Shown here piece after piece: positions 43,601-56,700 of a stretch of DNA of 64,000 nt. Position numbers and translations under genes: made by a program. Position 1 is the stretch's first letter. The number at the start of each line of letters is the position of its first letter. The notes under the pieces were generated by a model. It did not search any database. It was given only the letters and a program-made list of their open reading frames with translations, and was not told the DNA's origin. Origin of the DNA: Isoetes taiwanensis (Eukaryota > Streptophyta > Lycopodiopsida > Isoetales > Isoetaceae); assembly GCA_021234155.1 (NCBI GenBank), contig JAJEKV010000054.1, positions 3,495,062 to 3,559,061 on the forward strand. Reading direction: 5' to 3'.

Positions 43601-46600
43601 GAAGTATTTAAAGTAAATAATAGTCTCCTTTATTATTCCAAATATGGCCCAACACACAACCTTTGGTCCTTTGCTTACACCCAAACAACTGGTTTCGGTA
43701 GGCACATTAAACTCAAATTTGCCCTGAAACAATATGGAATTTATAAAGTTACAAAACACCCAATAATGGCTAAAGAGGCAATCCTGGTGAAACCGCAGCC
43801 CTCAAGAGAATTGCAACCACAGTAACCTCGAAGAATCATGCTAACACTGCTTAATCAGGGAAGGAACAAACATCTCGGCCTCATATCATGTGCCGGGTTT
43901 CTACCCTATCGCTAGTCCTTCCGCTGTGGCTTAGGACAAAAAGAACCAAAATGTAGTCTCGAAAGCAATCGCGTGACATGCATGGGTAACATATGGCAAA
44001 GAGACAAAGAAGGGCCGAGCTTGTTCAATTAAACAAAGGAAAAAAAAAAGAGACATGGTAATCCAAGAATAAAGCTTTATAACAATGATCGATCATGAAG
44101 ACCGGATTTATCCCCGCCTATTCCGCTTCATTCCCTAGACAACTGCTACTATAGCTACACAAAACAATCCCAATAAAAGCTCCCGTAATCCTAATAGAAC
44201 TTGACTAATACATGATCTGGTAGTGTTTTTTTGTAGCTATTTGGTTATATATTTTCTACCACATTAAAACGCAGATTGAGCAATCATGTTGTGCGAGACA
44301 GAGACAGACAAAACAAATTTTCCCTGACTATTTGGAGCCCAACTGAAATTCTAACCGAAAAAATCAAGTAGAAGACATGAGAATCCAAGAGCAATACCTT
44401 TATATAATCCATTTTCAAGCATAGCCCTCCAGACGCAGCGAGGCATCCATCCTCAAATTATAGATATTGTCCATAAATGCATAGAAGGCTCACGAACACC
44501 AAAGCGTAAGGTTGCAAATCTAAGAATCCATAGAATCACCAGACATCCTAAGTGGAATGCAAAACGAAGTGAGTGTGATAGCTTTTGCTATCCCATCTAA
44601 ATGAAATCCGCATCTCCAACATCCATTTGCCCAAACAACAATGTGTGTCAATGCAAAGTATGTAACACGCTGTGATCGCGGACATAGACATGCAAACCAG
44701 ACGGCGGAAAACCTCCCCAAAATCATACAACGAAAACATTTTAATTTTTGGATAACTGAAAAAAGATTTCTAGCCTCTAAAATTCTACAAATCAGAAAAC
44801 TGCCCGGAAAAAATCTGTGTTTTGGAACCTTAAAACCGAACGTTTTAAACAATAGGATTTGGTACAGATTACGATGGATTTGTATTGACATGTGCCTTAT
44901 TTATTTATTTATTTATTTGTGTCTATTCTATTCATTTATGAGAATGATTCTAAATGATTATGCCTATTATATTATACGAATGATATTTGATATTATTTAT
45001 ATATGACTTAAAATGCAAACATGTGGCGGAAGGAAGACAATGACATATGGCGATTGCCTAGAAAGACTTCGTTTTAACGATTGCCTTTGAAAGATATATA
45101 CATTATATGTGGCTTAGAATGTAAATAGGTGGCGTAAAAATAGCCTTTGATTAGTGACATGTATCGACTATCTAAAGGAGCTTCCATCTTATAATATTAG
45201 AAGGTGTTCTATTCTAATACATTGTGCCAAAAAGTAGTATTAATGTGAGTGTTGCAATCTTTGCTCATTCCTCGTATCTGTGGGTGTACATATTTCGTAC
45301 AACGGTTATATTGTATAGTTTTAAATTACTATGATATTATCCACCAATCATTATGTACATACATGTAGAAACATTGATCACGTGATTGTATATGTAATAA
45401 TTGATTTCAATGGGGAGTCGGGAAAGAGAAATGTTCCATTTCAAATCCCCCTGGAACCCCCTTGTTATTACGCTACATATTTCTAAACGAGGTGCACTTT
45501 GGACTACCACAGTAGTCGGACCATGTGTAGGCACTTTATGCCAACAACACTGCAGTAAGGAATTACCAAAAAACCAGCCAATCCTAGCTTCAGCCATAAG
45601 CCCAACTAGGATCAACGTCTGCATAAGTCAATCCTTACCACAGCATGATCAACCCATACAAAGTCTAGGCTAACTTAGATGGTACTCTAAATCCATAGTA
45701 TCTTTAGTGAAATTTATAATCTTAAAGACAAACAGCCATTTACCAAGTCAAAACATTTATGTATACAACCAGAACTTAACCATCCTATCTGGATTTTAAT
45801 TTACCAACTGATTTGTGACCACAGTCCCTTACATAAAGAATATCTATAGTTTGGTCTATTTCTTTGCATATGTTCAACCAAAAAAGACCTTACAACCCAT
45901 TGCTAAAGCAATACCATGGTTAATTCTAACTATTCTTATGTATTCAATGGTATTTTATTTGGTATATACTTTATGTGCCAACCATAACAGAGATTAAGAT
46001 CATATAGTGTCATACCAATGCATAAACCTTGGTTAATGTTCCCATTTCATTATGTAGGTATATTCGGATCCAATATAAGCAGTCTTTTCAGCAATATGCA
46101 TTTTATATTTAAAAAAATGTATTCCTATTGCTGTTATGCACTCATTTGTTCCACCATCATGTATATATGATTAAAACCTAAAAACAGAGTTCAGGAAGTA
46201 ATAGTCTTAGCAGAAACTGGATTCCAAATCGAGCATGCAGTAAATACTTGTATTATAAGTCAAACATATGTATTACCATTAATTTAAAGAAGTAACATTC
46301 TGACTATCTACTGCCACAATCTGCCATCTATAGGCATAGTATAAGAGTGCAGAGCAAAAATCCCAATATCACTAAAATTATATCATAAATATGCAAACCC
46401 GTATGCATGTAAGAAGCATGGGAAGATCTTACCAGACAACTATAGCATTAGAATAATAAACAATAGAAGCATAAGTCAAAATGTCAAGTTTTAAATCAAG
46501 TTAACCGATATAACATCGTTTGTATTCAATCCCTTGTATGTCATCGAGGAACAGTTCAAGACTAAGTTTGTATACCTTCTACCAAATGCAAACACCACAA

Positions 46601-48650
46601 CAACCAAAGCAGCAGAAGCACACAAGGGAAGGAGAGACCCAGACTGCAGCCCAACCATCAAAAATATACATTAGTTAGAAATCACGATTGAAGGGTTAAA
46701 AAGGCATGTGATTACCCGCTTATCACATTTCACCCTTGTAGCCCTTGCAAATCATTAGTTTTAGTACGAAATAGAAGGAAAGGTATGAAAAGCAAAAAGC
46801 TTAATATTATCTACTCCTAAAAAATACAAAGAATTAGAAATCCCGGGCAGTTGCATGATACATGCACCATGCAGCAGCAATAAAGGAAATTATATTTCCG
46901 AGGTGATCAATCATTGCTCATCATCATGGTCAGTATCTGCAAATAGATCGAGTATAAAATAATTTAGATTCCAAATAGTAATACTGTTACCGATTGTTAT
47001 CATGATATCCCGATGCAAATCCATCGATTCTCGTGTTTGTGAATAGACACAATATTTGGTAAGGCTTTAATATGTTGATCTAGTTGTGTACCAGGACCTT
47101 TTCTCTTACATGATCATCCACCCCGTTTGGTTTACGTTGAAACCATGAGACTATGCACATTAGAAGCCATAAGGGAAGAAGAGTAGTAATCTATGCTTCT
47201 TACACCAAGGGTTTCGCCAATATGGAGAGTATCTGAAGGCCAAGATTGCAGATGATATAGTTATCAGTGGCTCCACTCAGAAAGTCCATAGTATTGATAT
47301 TAGGAGACACTGATTCAAAATATCCGCCGATTAAAGCTCACTATTTTACTGGCCTAAAATAATCCATCATCTGGGAAATCCCATCGGGCGTAAGATCAAG
47401 ACAAAGATCTGGGCTAACAAGTAAGAAATTATATACCTAAGTATTTTTGGGAAATGGTGAAGGAGCATTCAATGTGGCCATCCGGGTGAGGTAAACCACC
47501 TTCCCGGCGTGACTCCATCACAGAGTAACTCTCCTAGTGCTCCACAACCCTAAAATTTGGGAAATCGATCCTATGTCTAACACTTACATGCGTACAAGGG
47601 GTTTTATTATTATTATTTTTTTTAAAAAGACTTTATTACAGAATTTTAAGCCAAAGGTTTATTTACTAGGGACCTTAAGGCCAACAACAAGATACGTCAC
47701 ATATATGCAAGTATAATATCATGAGATATAAATCACCCATAATCTGTGAGCGCGAAAGGTAGAGCTTGCATTTGATCTACTACCCATCGGTAGCGGGAAC
47801 CCAAATCCATTAGCCGCGCAAGAATAACACATAACAAATGGTCGTAAATATCTAGGTGCAAGACTCCTGTGGGAGGCCCTCCTCGATAAATATGAAAGTT
47901 TGGTCCAAATAGCAGATAAGTATTAAGCAAGGGAATATAATGTGTATTATGAAGGAAGTAAAAATAGAGATATATTAGAGTCTACTAGTCTAGTAGACAT
48001 CGAAAACAACATCCTTTGTACATGAAGGTCAAAAGCAAAGCATTATGTGCATAGTTAAATTCATAGTATTCCATCTCACAATACTGCTATGTTGTCATTT
48101 CTTCGCAAGCAGAACAAGGATGTTTATGGTTAGTCAAACAACTTGCATTGTTCATGAGCCATAATACCTTTTTTAATGTACAAATTTCTTTATCATTTTC
48201 TTTGGAGACTTTCAATCCACAACAGACTTTCAATCCATTAAGAAAAAGAATAAAAGTGAATGGGCAATAGCCGTCACGAAGGTTCTCTTGGTACCCACAT
48301 GATGAGCTTTTAGAGTAGCAAATATCCACATATGGATATCCAAAATTTCAAAACCATTTCTCTACATTGCACAATATGAAATGATTGTTACAAATATGGG
48401 GCACCAAATGCAATTATATTCTCACTGGCTGTCTCTAACATGAAATAGTTATAAATGTAGGGCACCGATGCAAGTAAATTCGCATTGTTGTTTAGCATTA
48501 TCTATCGTTATTAAACAACAAATTGGAAAATAATAATTTAAGAGAGGGTAGAACTTCTTCCAGTAACAAATCTCTACATTTACATTATACACATAAGTTA
48601 TACCGAGAATGCAATAGAGCTCTTATCTTGGCATATTGTTTCTCTGGCTC
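43601..48650. other. Long AT-rich spacer
   Basis: No gene recognised. The segment TTTGGTACAGATTACGATGG at about 44858, followed by an (ATTT)n run at 44899-44922, resembles 39050-39105. A minus-strand mini-exon is conceivable at 46915-46940 (acceptor TATTTGCAG, then codons for TDHDDEQ and a stop), but no partner exon was found. Confidence 0.4.
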
Positions 48651-48737
48651 ATTAACTTGCCTCTGTCTAACAAGGTGGCATCTAAATTGCTTGCCATTAA
48701 CTTGCCTCTGTCTAACAAGGTGGCATCTAAATTGCTT
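48651..48737 (+). repeat. 45-bp exact tandem duplication
   Basis: ATTAACTTGCCTCTGTCTAA with its following 25 bases is repeated at 48696 with no difference over 42 bp of the second copy. The period is a multiple of three, but no gene is evident. Perfect identity implies a recent event. Confidence 0.9.
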
Positions 48738-49259
48738 AAAATATCTTTCAGTCTACAATATTATTATACCCATCATCATCATTTGCACGTTACATTCCTC
48801 GATAAGATTGAAGTATTAATTACCAAATTAATAAATTTCCTCCTGCTCCAAACAAGGTCATCATAAAATCAAATCATATATCCTCGAATTCCCGGCTATT
48901 TATATATTAACTCTTTCAACTTACGCCTCACATGATGTCTTTCCCAATCGCATTATAATTGTTTGAACTCTTAAAACTTATTCTTTTCAAACTACAGGGG
49001 ATTGGATTTATTTTATGAGAAAGAATTATTAAACCTTATTTATTGAACATAGATTGAAAGTAAGAGCATTTCTTATTCTCCCTCCAATGTACAATGGTAC
49101 ATTTAATGTTGACTCCTTTACACCAGAGATTTCTTCGTTAGGGATACTAAATACCACACTGCTATTGTTCAAATACACGAAGGTCAAGAAAACCCTTGCA
49201 CATTACATCTTATTCAAATGCCGACATTTCATGGTCCAAATTTTTTGAGATATTAATGT
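48738..49259. other. AT-rich spacer
   Basis: Nothing recognised. Short frames are interrupted and show no domain. Confidence 0.4.
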
Positions 49260-50040
49260 TGGAATGCCGAGAAGCGTGGTAATGTAAGAGCTATAAGAGG
49301 AGTGCCGGAAGCCTGAATACTGTAATGGCCGGTAATGGGCACATATGATGAATGACCCAAGGAGGAGCCGGGGCTCACTGTTGGGCCGAGCCTGCCAGAG
49401 TAATTTGGCCAGGGGCAAGAGTCCTCGCGAGTTGATCTCACTGGCCCACCCAACTCTAAAAGCTCATTTCAACATGGTACGAGCCATGGTCCCAAGTAAA
49501 GGGTGCTTAATCAAGACGATAGTCCCCAAAGGGTGTAGGGGGTGAGAATGAGCAAAGCTTATGCTGAAAGCCCACCCGCAAAGGGGTGGAGTGCCTGCTG
49601 GCTAAGGTGGAAGCCCAACTCCCCAAGAAAGGGGTGTGGAGCTGTCTTGGAGGGGAGCACATGATTGTGTGGGAGGGCCGGAATGGATAGTAAAGGTGTT
49701 AAATCAAGACCGGGACAGTCCCCAAAGGGTAGGGGTGAGAATGAGCAAAGCTTGGCCAAGGGAGCCCAACCCCGGGCAGCGGTGGAGCTGCCTGCTGGCT
49801 GCTGGAAAGCCCAACTCCCACAGCGCGGGTGGAGTTGCCCGAGGAGGGAGCATGTGGAGAATGAGCAAAGCTTGGCTAATGGAAAGCCTAACTCCCAGCA
49901 GGAGTTGCCCGGAGGAGCATGGATTGTGGTGAGGCCTGGAATGGACTGGTGTGCCCATTGTGGGGAATGTTGGAATGCTAGGAGCATGTAATGGGTACAT
50001 GAAGAATGACCTGCTGGAGGAGTGCCACAAAAGCCTATCA
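49260..50040 (+). repeat. GC-rich degenerate repeat block
   Basis: GGTGAGAATGAGCAAAGCTT recurs at about 49540, 49733 and (GGAGAATGAGCAAAGCTT) 49857. AATCAAGAC..GATAGTCCCCAAAGGGT-like text occurs at about 49508 and 49706. GCCCAACTCCC..GGAGTTGCCCG elements recur at about 49615, 49808 and 49890. The outer parts (GAATG.GGAGC.TGTAATGGG..ACAT) at 49263-49345 and 49968-50000 resemble each other. GC content is far above the flanks. It may be the leader or LTR of a retroelement; open frames here differ between repeats and look non-coding. Confidence 0.6.
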
Positions 50041-50043
50041 ATG

Positions 50044-50115
50044 GGCCGGTAGCTCCGCTGGTAGAGCACTTGGCTTATAAGCAAGAGGTCCCTGCCTCGA
50101 TCCCAGCCTCCTCGT
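50044..50115 (+). tRNA. tRNA-Ile(UAU)-like sequence, probably pseudogene
   Basis: GGGCCGGTAGCTCCGCTGGT starts with an acceptor strand and D-arm (GCTC..GAGC). The anticodon arm CTTGG-CTTATAA-GCAAG has anticodon TAT and four of five pairs. The T-arm (CTGCCTCGATCCCAG) departs from GGTTCGANTCC, and the 3' acceptor strand does not pair with GGGCCGG. The A box is good and the B box damaged. It sits at the end of the GC-rich repeat block, so it may be the tRNA-derived part of a repeat and not a working gene. Confidence 0.5.
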
Positions 50116-50804
50116 CTAATTATAATCAGAGAAAGCTCATTTCTCAACATTAAAACAACCACCCTTCAAATTTCAGCTTTGTTAAATAACGCCGAAAGCA
50201 CCATAACTAGTAATATCTAACTCTAATTACATGCATCTAACTTAATGCTAGGGTTCATTGATTAGGGTTCAAGATCTAGACTGGGTTCTAGAATGGCTCT
50301 GTACTAGAGATATGAAATAAGCAACCCTACCGAACTCTAACTTCCGTGATCTACAAAAGAAGCAATTAAATACCGGGGACTCCACCCCTTGCCTCCTAGC
50401 CAGCTCTATGATCTTCAAGGTTCGAAGCAGATCCCATGCCTCATGCCACATGCCCTGGAGGTCACCGGAAGCTAGGGCTATGCCACAACAAATAGCTCAT
50501 CAAATCCGAAGTTTCGAACAAGGTTCCAAGACCTGGGATTTCTAAAATGGCCTAGGGTTAGGGTTTGGCCATATAGGTTAGGGGTTGCCATGTCATGCCA
50601 CGTGGGTCTAAATGGGTGCCCATGTGGTGGGTGCCCACAAGATGGGGGCCATGGGAAATGGCTCCATCTCCTAAGCTCTGGCTAAGTTATGTACTTAGCC
50701 ATGCTCTTCCACACTTATAATGGAATACAAGGCTACTAAGGTAGGCTTTGTATGGCATCAGCCTAGAAATAGCTTTATACCATATATTTTAAGGGAATGT
50801 CACA
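50116..50804 (-). other. Possible LTR remnant, minus strand
   Basis: Read on the minus strand, TGTGACATTCCCTT begins at about 50804, directly after the gag-protease relic. It resembles the TGTGA(T/C)ATTCC start of plant LTRs, including the 29475 LTR in this window. No polypurine tract precedes it and no second copy was found. CTAGGGTTAGGGTTTGG at 50553 is telomere-like but too short to matter. Confidence 0.3.
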
Positions 50805-51004
50805 AACAGGGGGCTAGATAGGGATCAACCAGAGTGCTAATGGCATGATCATTGGTGAGGTCCATATCTGCCAAGGGGTCTTCATCCTCGATATGGGAAG
50901 GACCAGGAATTGCAATGGCAGACTCTTGAAGTTGACAAGCATTTTAAGCTTCCTACAAGTCAGTGTCTGAAAAATGAGTTTCAGTGTGCTCCACATAAAT
51001 AATT

Positions 51005-53081
51005 TCACATGTTTCTACATTCCATGATGAGCAATTGATAATCTTCCCAATAATGAACGCCCTTGGCCTTACGAAGAAAGGGAGGGCCGACTAGTATGTC
51101 ATAGTCACTGGTATCCTGTCCAATGTTCTAAACTCCAAATTCCAAAGAGGAGTTTGAGGTCGTCAATAATGGTCATGAGCTTAGAAGTATACTTTATGGT
51201 CGTGTGATGTGACCATTGGCTAATTTAATATCATGAGGAGCCGTATACAATTGTTTGGTGCCAAGTTGATGTAATTTACCAGTGATAGATTGACGAAGCA
51301 TCCCCCCATCAATTTGAATATAATTGACTTGATGGGTACCCACAGTGACATGAACAGTGGAAATGGAGGTCGCAACAGCTCCAACTAGCATGGTGTGTAA
51401 TGGAAGGTATAGTTGGACAAAGTTGCAAAATGTTAGTAAGACTGAGAGAAATCTTTATCTTGGCAAGATCTTCTTAAAGTTTTAATATAATATTGGCCAA
51501 AGGACTGGGAATGTCTAATAGAGGAGGTTTTGTGGGTAAGGATGCTGAGACTTCATTCAAAAGTTTGACTTTAGCAGCAATATTCGTATACATCTGGTGC
51601 AGAAATGTTGGCATTGGTTCAGCAGAGCACTCGTGAGCTCATGTGGTAGCATTGAACCACAACCTCTTGAGATTGAGATTGAGGAGAGTAGTTTGAAGTT
51701 TGGGCATAATAATTAGCATAGTCTCTACAGTTTCTTGAAAATGAACTAATTTTGTAGATGATTTGTTGGGAACGACAACAACTATATAGGTAGCCTATAT
51801 ACCCTAAGGTGTTAAGTGACAAGGTCTAGACATGAGTACCTGCAGATAGATTGATATTAGAAAGGGCTTGATAGATTTTTTCTTGAATTTGTCGCGCAGG
51901 GGTAGCCTCAGCTTGAACTTGATTAACATATTGTTGTTGAGGAACATTTGGAGGCTTCCATAGGAAAGTGCGTGGGTCTTGCTTGCCATTTCCAAACTTA
52001 AAAGAGACGAACCAAAGTAGTCTAATTTGTGCCTAGAATCTGTACTGGAACTTGTGGTAGAACGTGACACATCGTGGTAATGTGCCTCGTTGGTGGCAGT
52101 GATAGAACTAGGATTGATAAAAGACAGGACGTGGTTGCGAAGAAGATGATGGTTGTTAAGAGTTGGAAGAAGAAGTTTGCTGGTAGGACTGCTAAGGCGG
52201 TCATTGAGATTGTTGTTGTTGAGGTGGTTGTTGATAGAGTTAAGATTGTGCCGACGAAGAATTTGCAGGTATGGTCTGAACTTGATAACATTTTGCAAAA
52301 GGGTGTGGGTTACTCTTGACAGAACTTCTACAAGTATGGAATTACACACAAATTTGACTATATTATGGTTGTGAAGACTGCTCTGAGCAACAAATACAGG
52401 CACCATAAATGGAAGATTAGTTAGAGGGATACTATTGGAAGAGACGTTAGATTGAATGATTGATGAGTTTAATAGCTTGTTCCAAAGAAGTGGGTCGTAA
52501 ATTACTCGGTCATGAGGTGAATAGTTGGTGGGAGATCTTGAAGGAACCATACTAAAATTTGGCTTTTGGTAGGATACTCCTTGAGTTTGCTAACAGTAAT
52601 GAATAATTGGATGGCAAAGTAATAGACTGATTCTGTAGATGTTATCGCATATCACTAAGTTGTTTCAAGAGTTGTCGATCATCAGTAGAAGAACCATAGT
52701 GTACTAAGAACGTGATTTTCATTTGCTTCTAATAAACCTTTTTAGCCATTGATGGAAAGCACCATGCAGCATAAATATATGAAAATTGATTTGAGGCTAG
52801 TGGTTTCTATTGAGAACAATATGAGCTTCAAACTCTTCAACATGGGCTTTCACGTTTTGATCTTGAATGGGCTTACCCTTGGCCATTTGATATATTGGAT
52901 AAAGGAGCTTTAAATTGGGTCCAGTGACTAGAACAAAAGATGGAACTGAATGCCCAAATTGAACATCAAATGGCCGAGCAAAAGATGGAGCTGAATGAAA
53001 TGGAGATTGGTGGCAAAAGAGATTTGAGCAAGAGGGGCTTGATATTTTGGATTTTTCTAGCACAACAGGGTCACTTTCCAT
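51005..53081 (-). pseudogene. Ty3/Gypsy gag-protease relic
   Basis: On the minus strand ATG at 53081 opens a 94-codon frame ending MAKGKPIQDQNVKAHVEEFE. Further gag-like pieces follow in changing frames: KITFLVHYGSSTDDRQLL (about 52700) and VPQQQYVNQVQAEA then ARQIQEKIYQAL (about 51850-51950), within a Gln/Asn/Ser-rich stretch. At 51190-51400 comes aspartic protease sequence: VTVGTHQVNYIQIDGG, then APHDIKLANGHI. One frame over, near 51015-51110, is the flap-to-end signature DYDILVGPPFLRKAKGVHYW. This order (gag, retropepsin) is Ty3/Gypsy-like. Reverse transcriptase, RNase H and integrase are absent; the frame ends TGA near 51005. Several stops and frameshifts make it dead. Confidence 0.65.
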
Positions 53082-53392
53082 GGAGAGGGAGTTTGACTAT
53101 GTGATACACGGGAACTTGGTATCGAATGGAAGGAAAGTGCTGATATTCAAAAACATGAGGTTGTCTAGAGGAAATATGTGGATAGTCCATGGCATGATGA
53201 GAAGAATATAGTTGAAGCGGAATATAAATATAGATGCTTTTTGGAATGTGAGGAGAAGGACTAGGGTGAAGCGCCTGATAAAGAGATACGTGGAGCATAG
53301 AAGAAGGGGATTGAGAGAAGGTAAAACTATGATGGAGATTGTGGAGAGGAGACAATAAGAAGGGTAGGAGGTGCCGATTGGGTTCTAGAGTG

Positions 53393-53720
53393 TGGGTGAC
53401 CTCATTGATTAAGCAATTTGATGTGGTTATGTTTTGTGAAATATGGGATCACCAAGGTCATGCTAAGCCAAAAATTGATAACTTCAATCTGATTAGTTCC
53501 TCATGAAATTTGAAAACGCCAGATGCAGGTAGAGGGAATGGAGGATTGACAGTTTATATAAAATCAGCATTGCGGAATTTCATTTCAGTTGTGAGAGTAC
53601 AGGAACATAATCAGCACATGTGGATATGGGTAAATATAAGGTGGTGTACATGGCTTCATGCTACTATGCACCACTAAATAAGGGGCTCATTATCACAACT
53701 TTAATACCGAACTAACTTTT
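53393..53720 (+). pseudogene. LINE endonuclease relic (APE-type)
   Basis: Three consecutive frame segments give an apurinic-endonuclease-like LINE protein. The first is LIKQFDVVMFCEIW..KIDNFNLISS (53405-53505). The second is GRGNGGLTVYIKSALRNF..WIWVNI (about 53530-53640). The third is VYMASCYYAPLNKG (about 53644-53690). They follow the known order of LINE endonuclease blocks: the E-x-W catalytic Glu segment, the G-x-G-G-(L/V) turn, and the Y..P stretch. Two frameshifts and a TGA (near 53503) inactivate it. The strand is opposite to the adjoining Gypsy relic. The later GDFN motif was not found. Confidence 0.65.
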
Positions 53721-56700
53721 GAGCCGGGCGGGTCCCTAATATGTGTATTTTCATCTGGGACATGGTTGCCGCTTGTATCAATGGGTGGGGCCGGTGGCCA
53801 CGCATATTTAGGTTCCGGGGCTTTTGTACCGTTTCACGCCAGATTGCATGCCACGCTTCTCCCATGCCCTCGAGGTTAAGATCCGAAGGCCCTCGCTTTT
53901 GCTCCCCTTTCTACCAGATCCTATCTTTCCTCATGCTTTCACCCAATCTCTTGCACTCTTGTCTCCTGCTTCAGTTCGATGTGATGGGCACCCCCGGGTA
54001 CTCATTAGAAGCCCGCGAAGCGACCGGGTCCCTGAATTCATGTTTTGTTTCATAAAGTTGTCAATTTTTGGTTTGCACCCTGCTTTTGTCATTGTTTAGG
54101 TTGGAAATAAAATTCCTCGCGAAATTTTATCCCTTGGTCTTCTGCCTCGCTTTTTCTCTGAAGGTCTTGTTGGTTCTAAGGGGTTTTGTGTTCGTGGGAT
54201 AATCATGCCAACCAAATTGGTTGCACTGTTCAGACGCTTCTATAAGTGACAAGGCTGGTTAAGTGGGCAAACGTCAGAACTATGGACGCCAGTACTCAAT
54301 ACCCGACGTAGCTGCTCTTTTCCCCCTCGCAGCCTCACCCCATTCTTCCTGCACAGCCTGCTCCCTTTGTTCTTTAAACGGGCCCTCTTTCCTCCTCGAA
54401 CCATTTGGTGCCTTTACGTGCCTCAACGCTCCCACACCCTCCTTTACATATTCCCCGCACCTCCAGCCCCACCTTGTTCCCTCTTCTGCCATGCCCACCT
54501 GCTACTCCTCTCTCGCCTCCTCCTCCCCACCCTGGCATGGAATAAATTACTACTCCTATATTTTAGTGTAGCCAAAATAGGGTTTAGCTAAACTACCTTC
54601 AAATTGGCTAGAAGTTTCTAACGCTTTGGCTAAACTAAATGGTTTTTCTCCATCACAGCTTTATGCTACTACTTCCACAAAATGGAAAAGGCAAATATTA
54701 GCTTTCATCACGCTTATAGTAATTTAAAAGAATCCAAGCATTTTGGCAAAGACATTAATTTATTATAAATAATATAAATCAAGACAATGTTCAAAACCTA
54801 AAAAAAAGACTACATTGTTCCTTTTCCCCTCTAATGCTTAACTTTTGTAATTTGGAACAAGAAAGAGTTTGAAAAAAAAAAAAGGAAAAATATAAACCCC
54901 TATTTGAAATTTCTTAAAGTTAGTACATACATTGGTGTTGAATTTCTCAAGCACCTATACATTTTTCCAAGCCCACTCTATCTTAGGGTTTAGGTAATCG
55001 ATGTCCCGGTTTTGGATATATTTGAAGGTAAGGTTTGGCGTCTAACCTGAACTCACTTAGGCTGCAAAAATTGGGCTGTAAATTCTTTTTGGGTATTTTT
55101 TTTCCATTTACTTTTAGTCATTTTGGCAAACCGCTATAACAAAGCCATTTCATAATCTTAGCCGTTATTTTATTCCATGCCCGCTGGTTTCCCCCCCATG
55201 GCTACCTCCCGCCTCCCTCAGAACTTTCAAATACGGCTCCACCGTTGTTTTTCCACCACCGCCCCATCTGGTGAGCCCTCCCATTATGAACTTTATTAGT
55301 TCCTGTGTCCTTTAACTCCTCAGAAGTATAAATGGCCTGATAATGATTTGTGACGCCTCTTTCAAATTCTCGGCCTTCTATTCATGAGGTCAGTCGAATC
55401 ACCAAGGGAAGAAGTACCCAGAGCTGCATGGCTAGGGACCTTGCCCCTTTCAAATCCGGGACTCTTCACCAGACACCGGTGATGAGTTTTGGTCGCTACT
55501 GAAGACCGCTTTCGAGTTGTGCTGCTCGCCTCGTTTCTTCTCTCTCTCCTCAGCGGTGTCTCACTCGTCTTTGAAACTCTATTGAGGAGGGTAAGATAGC
55601 AACTCAACAAATATGAAATTTCTTTTTTTTTGATTGCCGACGGAAGGGTAATGATGTTGCGCTTTTTGACTTTGCCGACTCATTCAAGCTTATTATCTTT
55701 AACCGATGACTCCGCCAGCTTTTGAAATTAGTTCGCTAAGGTCAGCTTCGATTGTCGGATTCAATTCTGCCAAAGCTCCAACACTTTTTTCTCTCATCCT
55801 AATTGTTCTCACTGCTCTCTTTCCTGGTAAATTCTCAAGTTGTTTTGTACATTCCCGGTATCGTAATAACCATAGAATTGAGACATGTTTTGTCGGTATG
55901 GGCAGCCTTTCAACACCCCTTTGGCACTCCCCCTCCTGCTCCTTCCCCTCCCACCAAGCCCCGGGCCTCCCATCACACCCTCAATACTTATGAGTATTTA
56001 TTGGATGGTTGAAACTGCACTACCACCCACTGCATCAAGATTATTTTTGTGACTTGATATATACAAAAATTACAATTTTTGATACCATGTGTTTGCAAGT
56101 TGTGATGGCTTGTTACTACTGCCTTTTCAAATTTCTGAATGGTTGGGTCTAAAAATTTTGGTTGTAATGGTTGGTTTGCTGTATCGAAAGCATGAAATTA
56201 GAAGTTAGCTTTTGTTTTGGGTCGTAATGAAAGTTGACATAATTTCTAGTGTTTTGTTTCACTACTTCCAGACTCTTACCGGCCGGCTTCTTGACCTTTT
56301 ATGAATTTTTTATTGCCTATTTCCTTAAGCTGTCATAGTAGGGCGCTGGTTAATTGCTTGTCGTGTTTTCCCACATATGCATTTATGTTTTGATTCTAGG
56401 TTGTCTTTTGTATGATAGCTTTTTCCCTTTTTTATGATATGTGATCTCCCCTTCCTTTGCAACGACGCTTTGGTCGATCATTTAGGATGAAAGGTTGTGG
56501 GTTTTCAATCATCTTAGCCGCCTTTTGGGCCATGGCCTCTTTAGAGTTGTAATTTATTCTGCCCCGGCTTATATCTCTGCTCATGGTTGATCTATAATTT
56601 CCTTGGTTGTATCGCCTCGTTGTTAGCTTTAGATGATAGATTACCATTCTTGGGTCGTACCGTTGATGGAGTTCCCATGGTGTTTGGTTTTGCTACACTA

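Noticed and set aside
50553-50570. Interstitial telomere repeat
   Set aside because: Only about two TTAGGG-like units, within chance expectation.
51804-52550. 248-codon minus-strand frame as an intact Asn/Ser-rich protein
   Set aside because: Gag-like sequence in the same stretch (VPQQQYVNQVQAEA) is read in a different frame, so this is a shadow of a broken gag.
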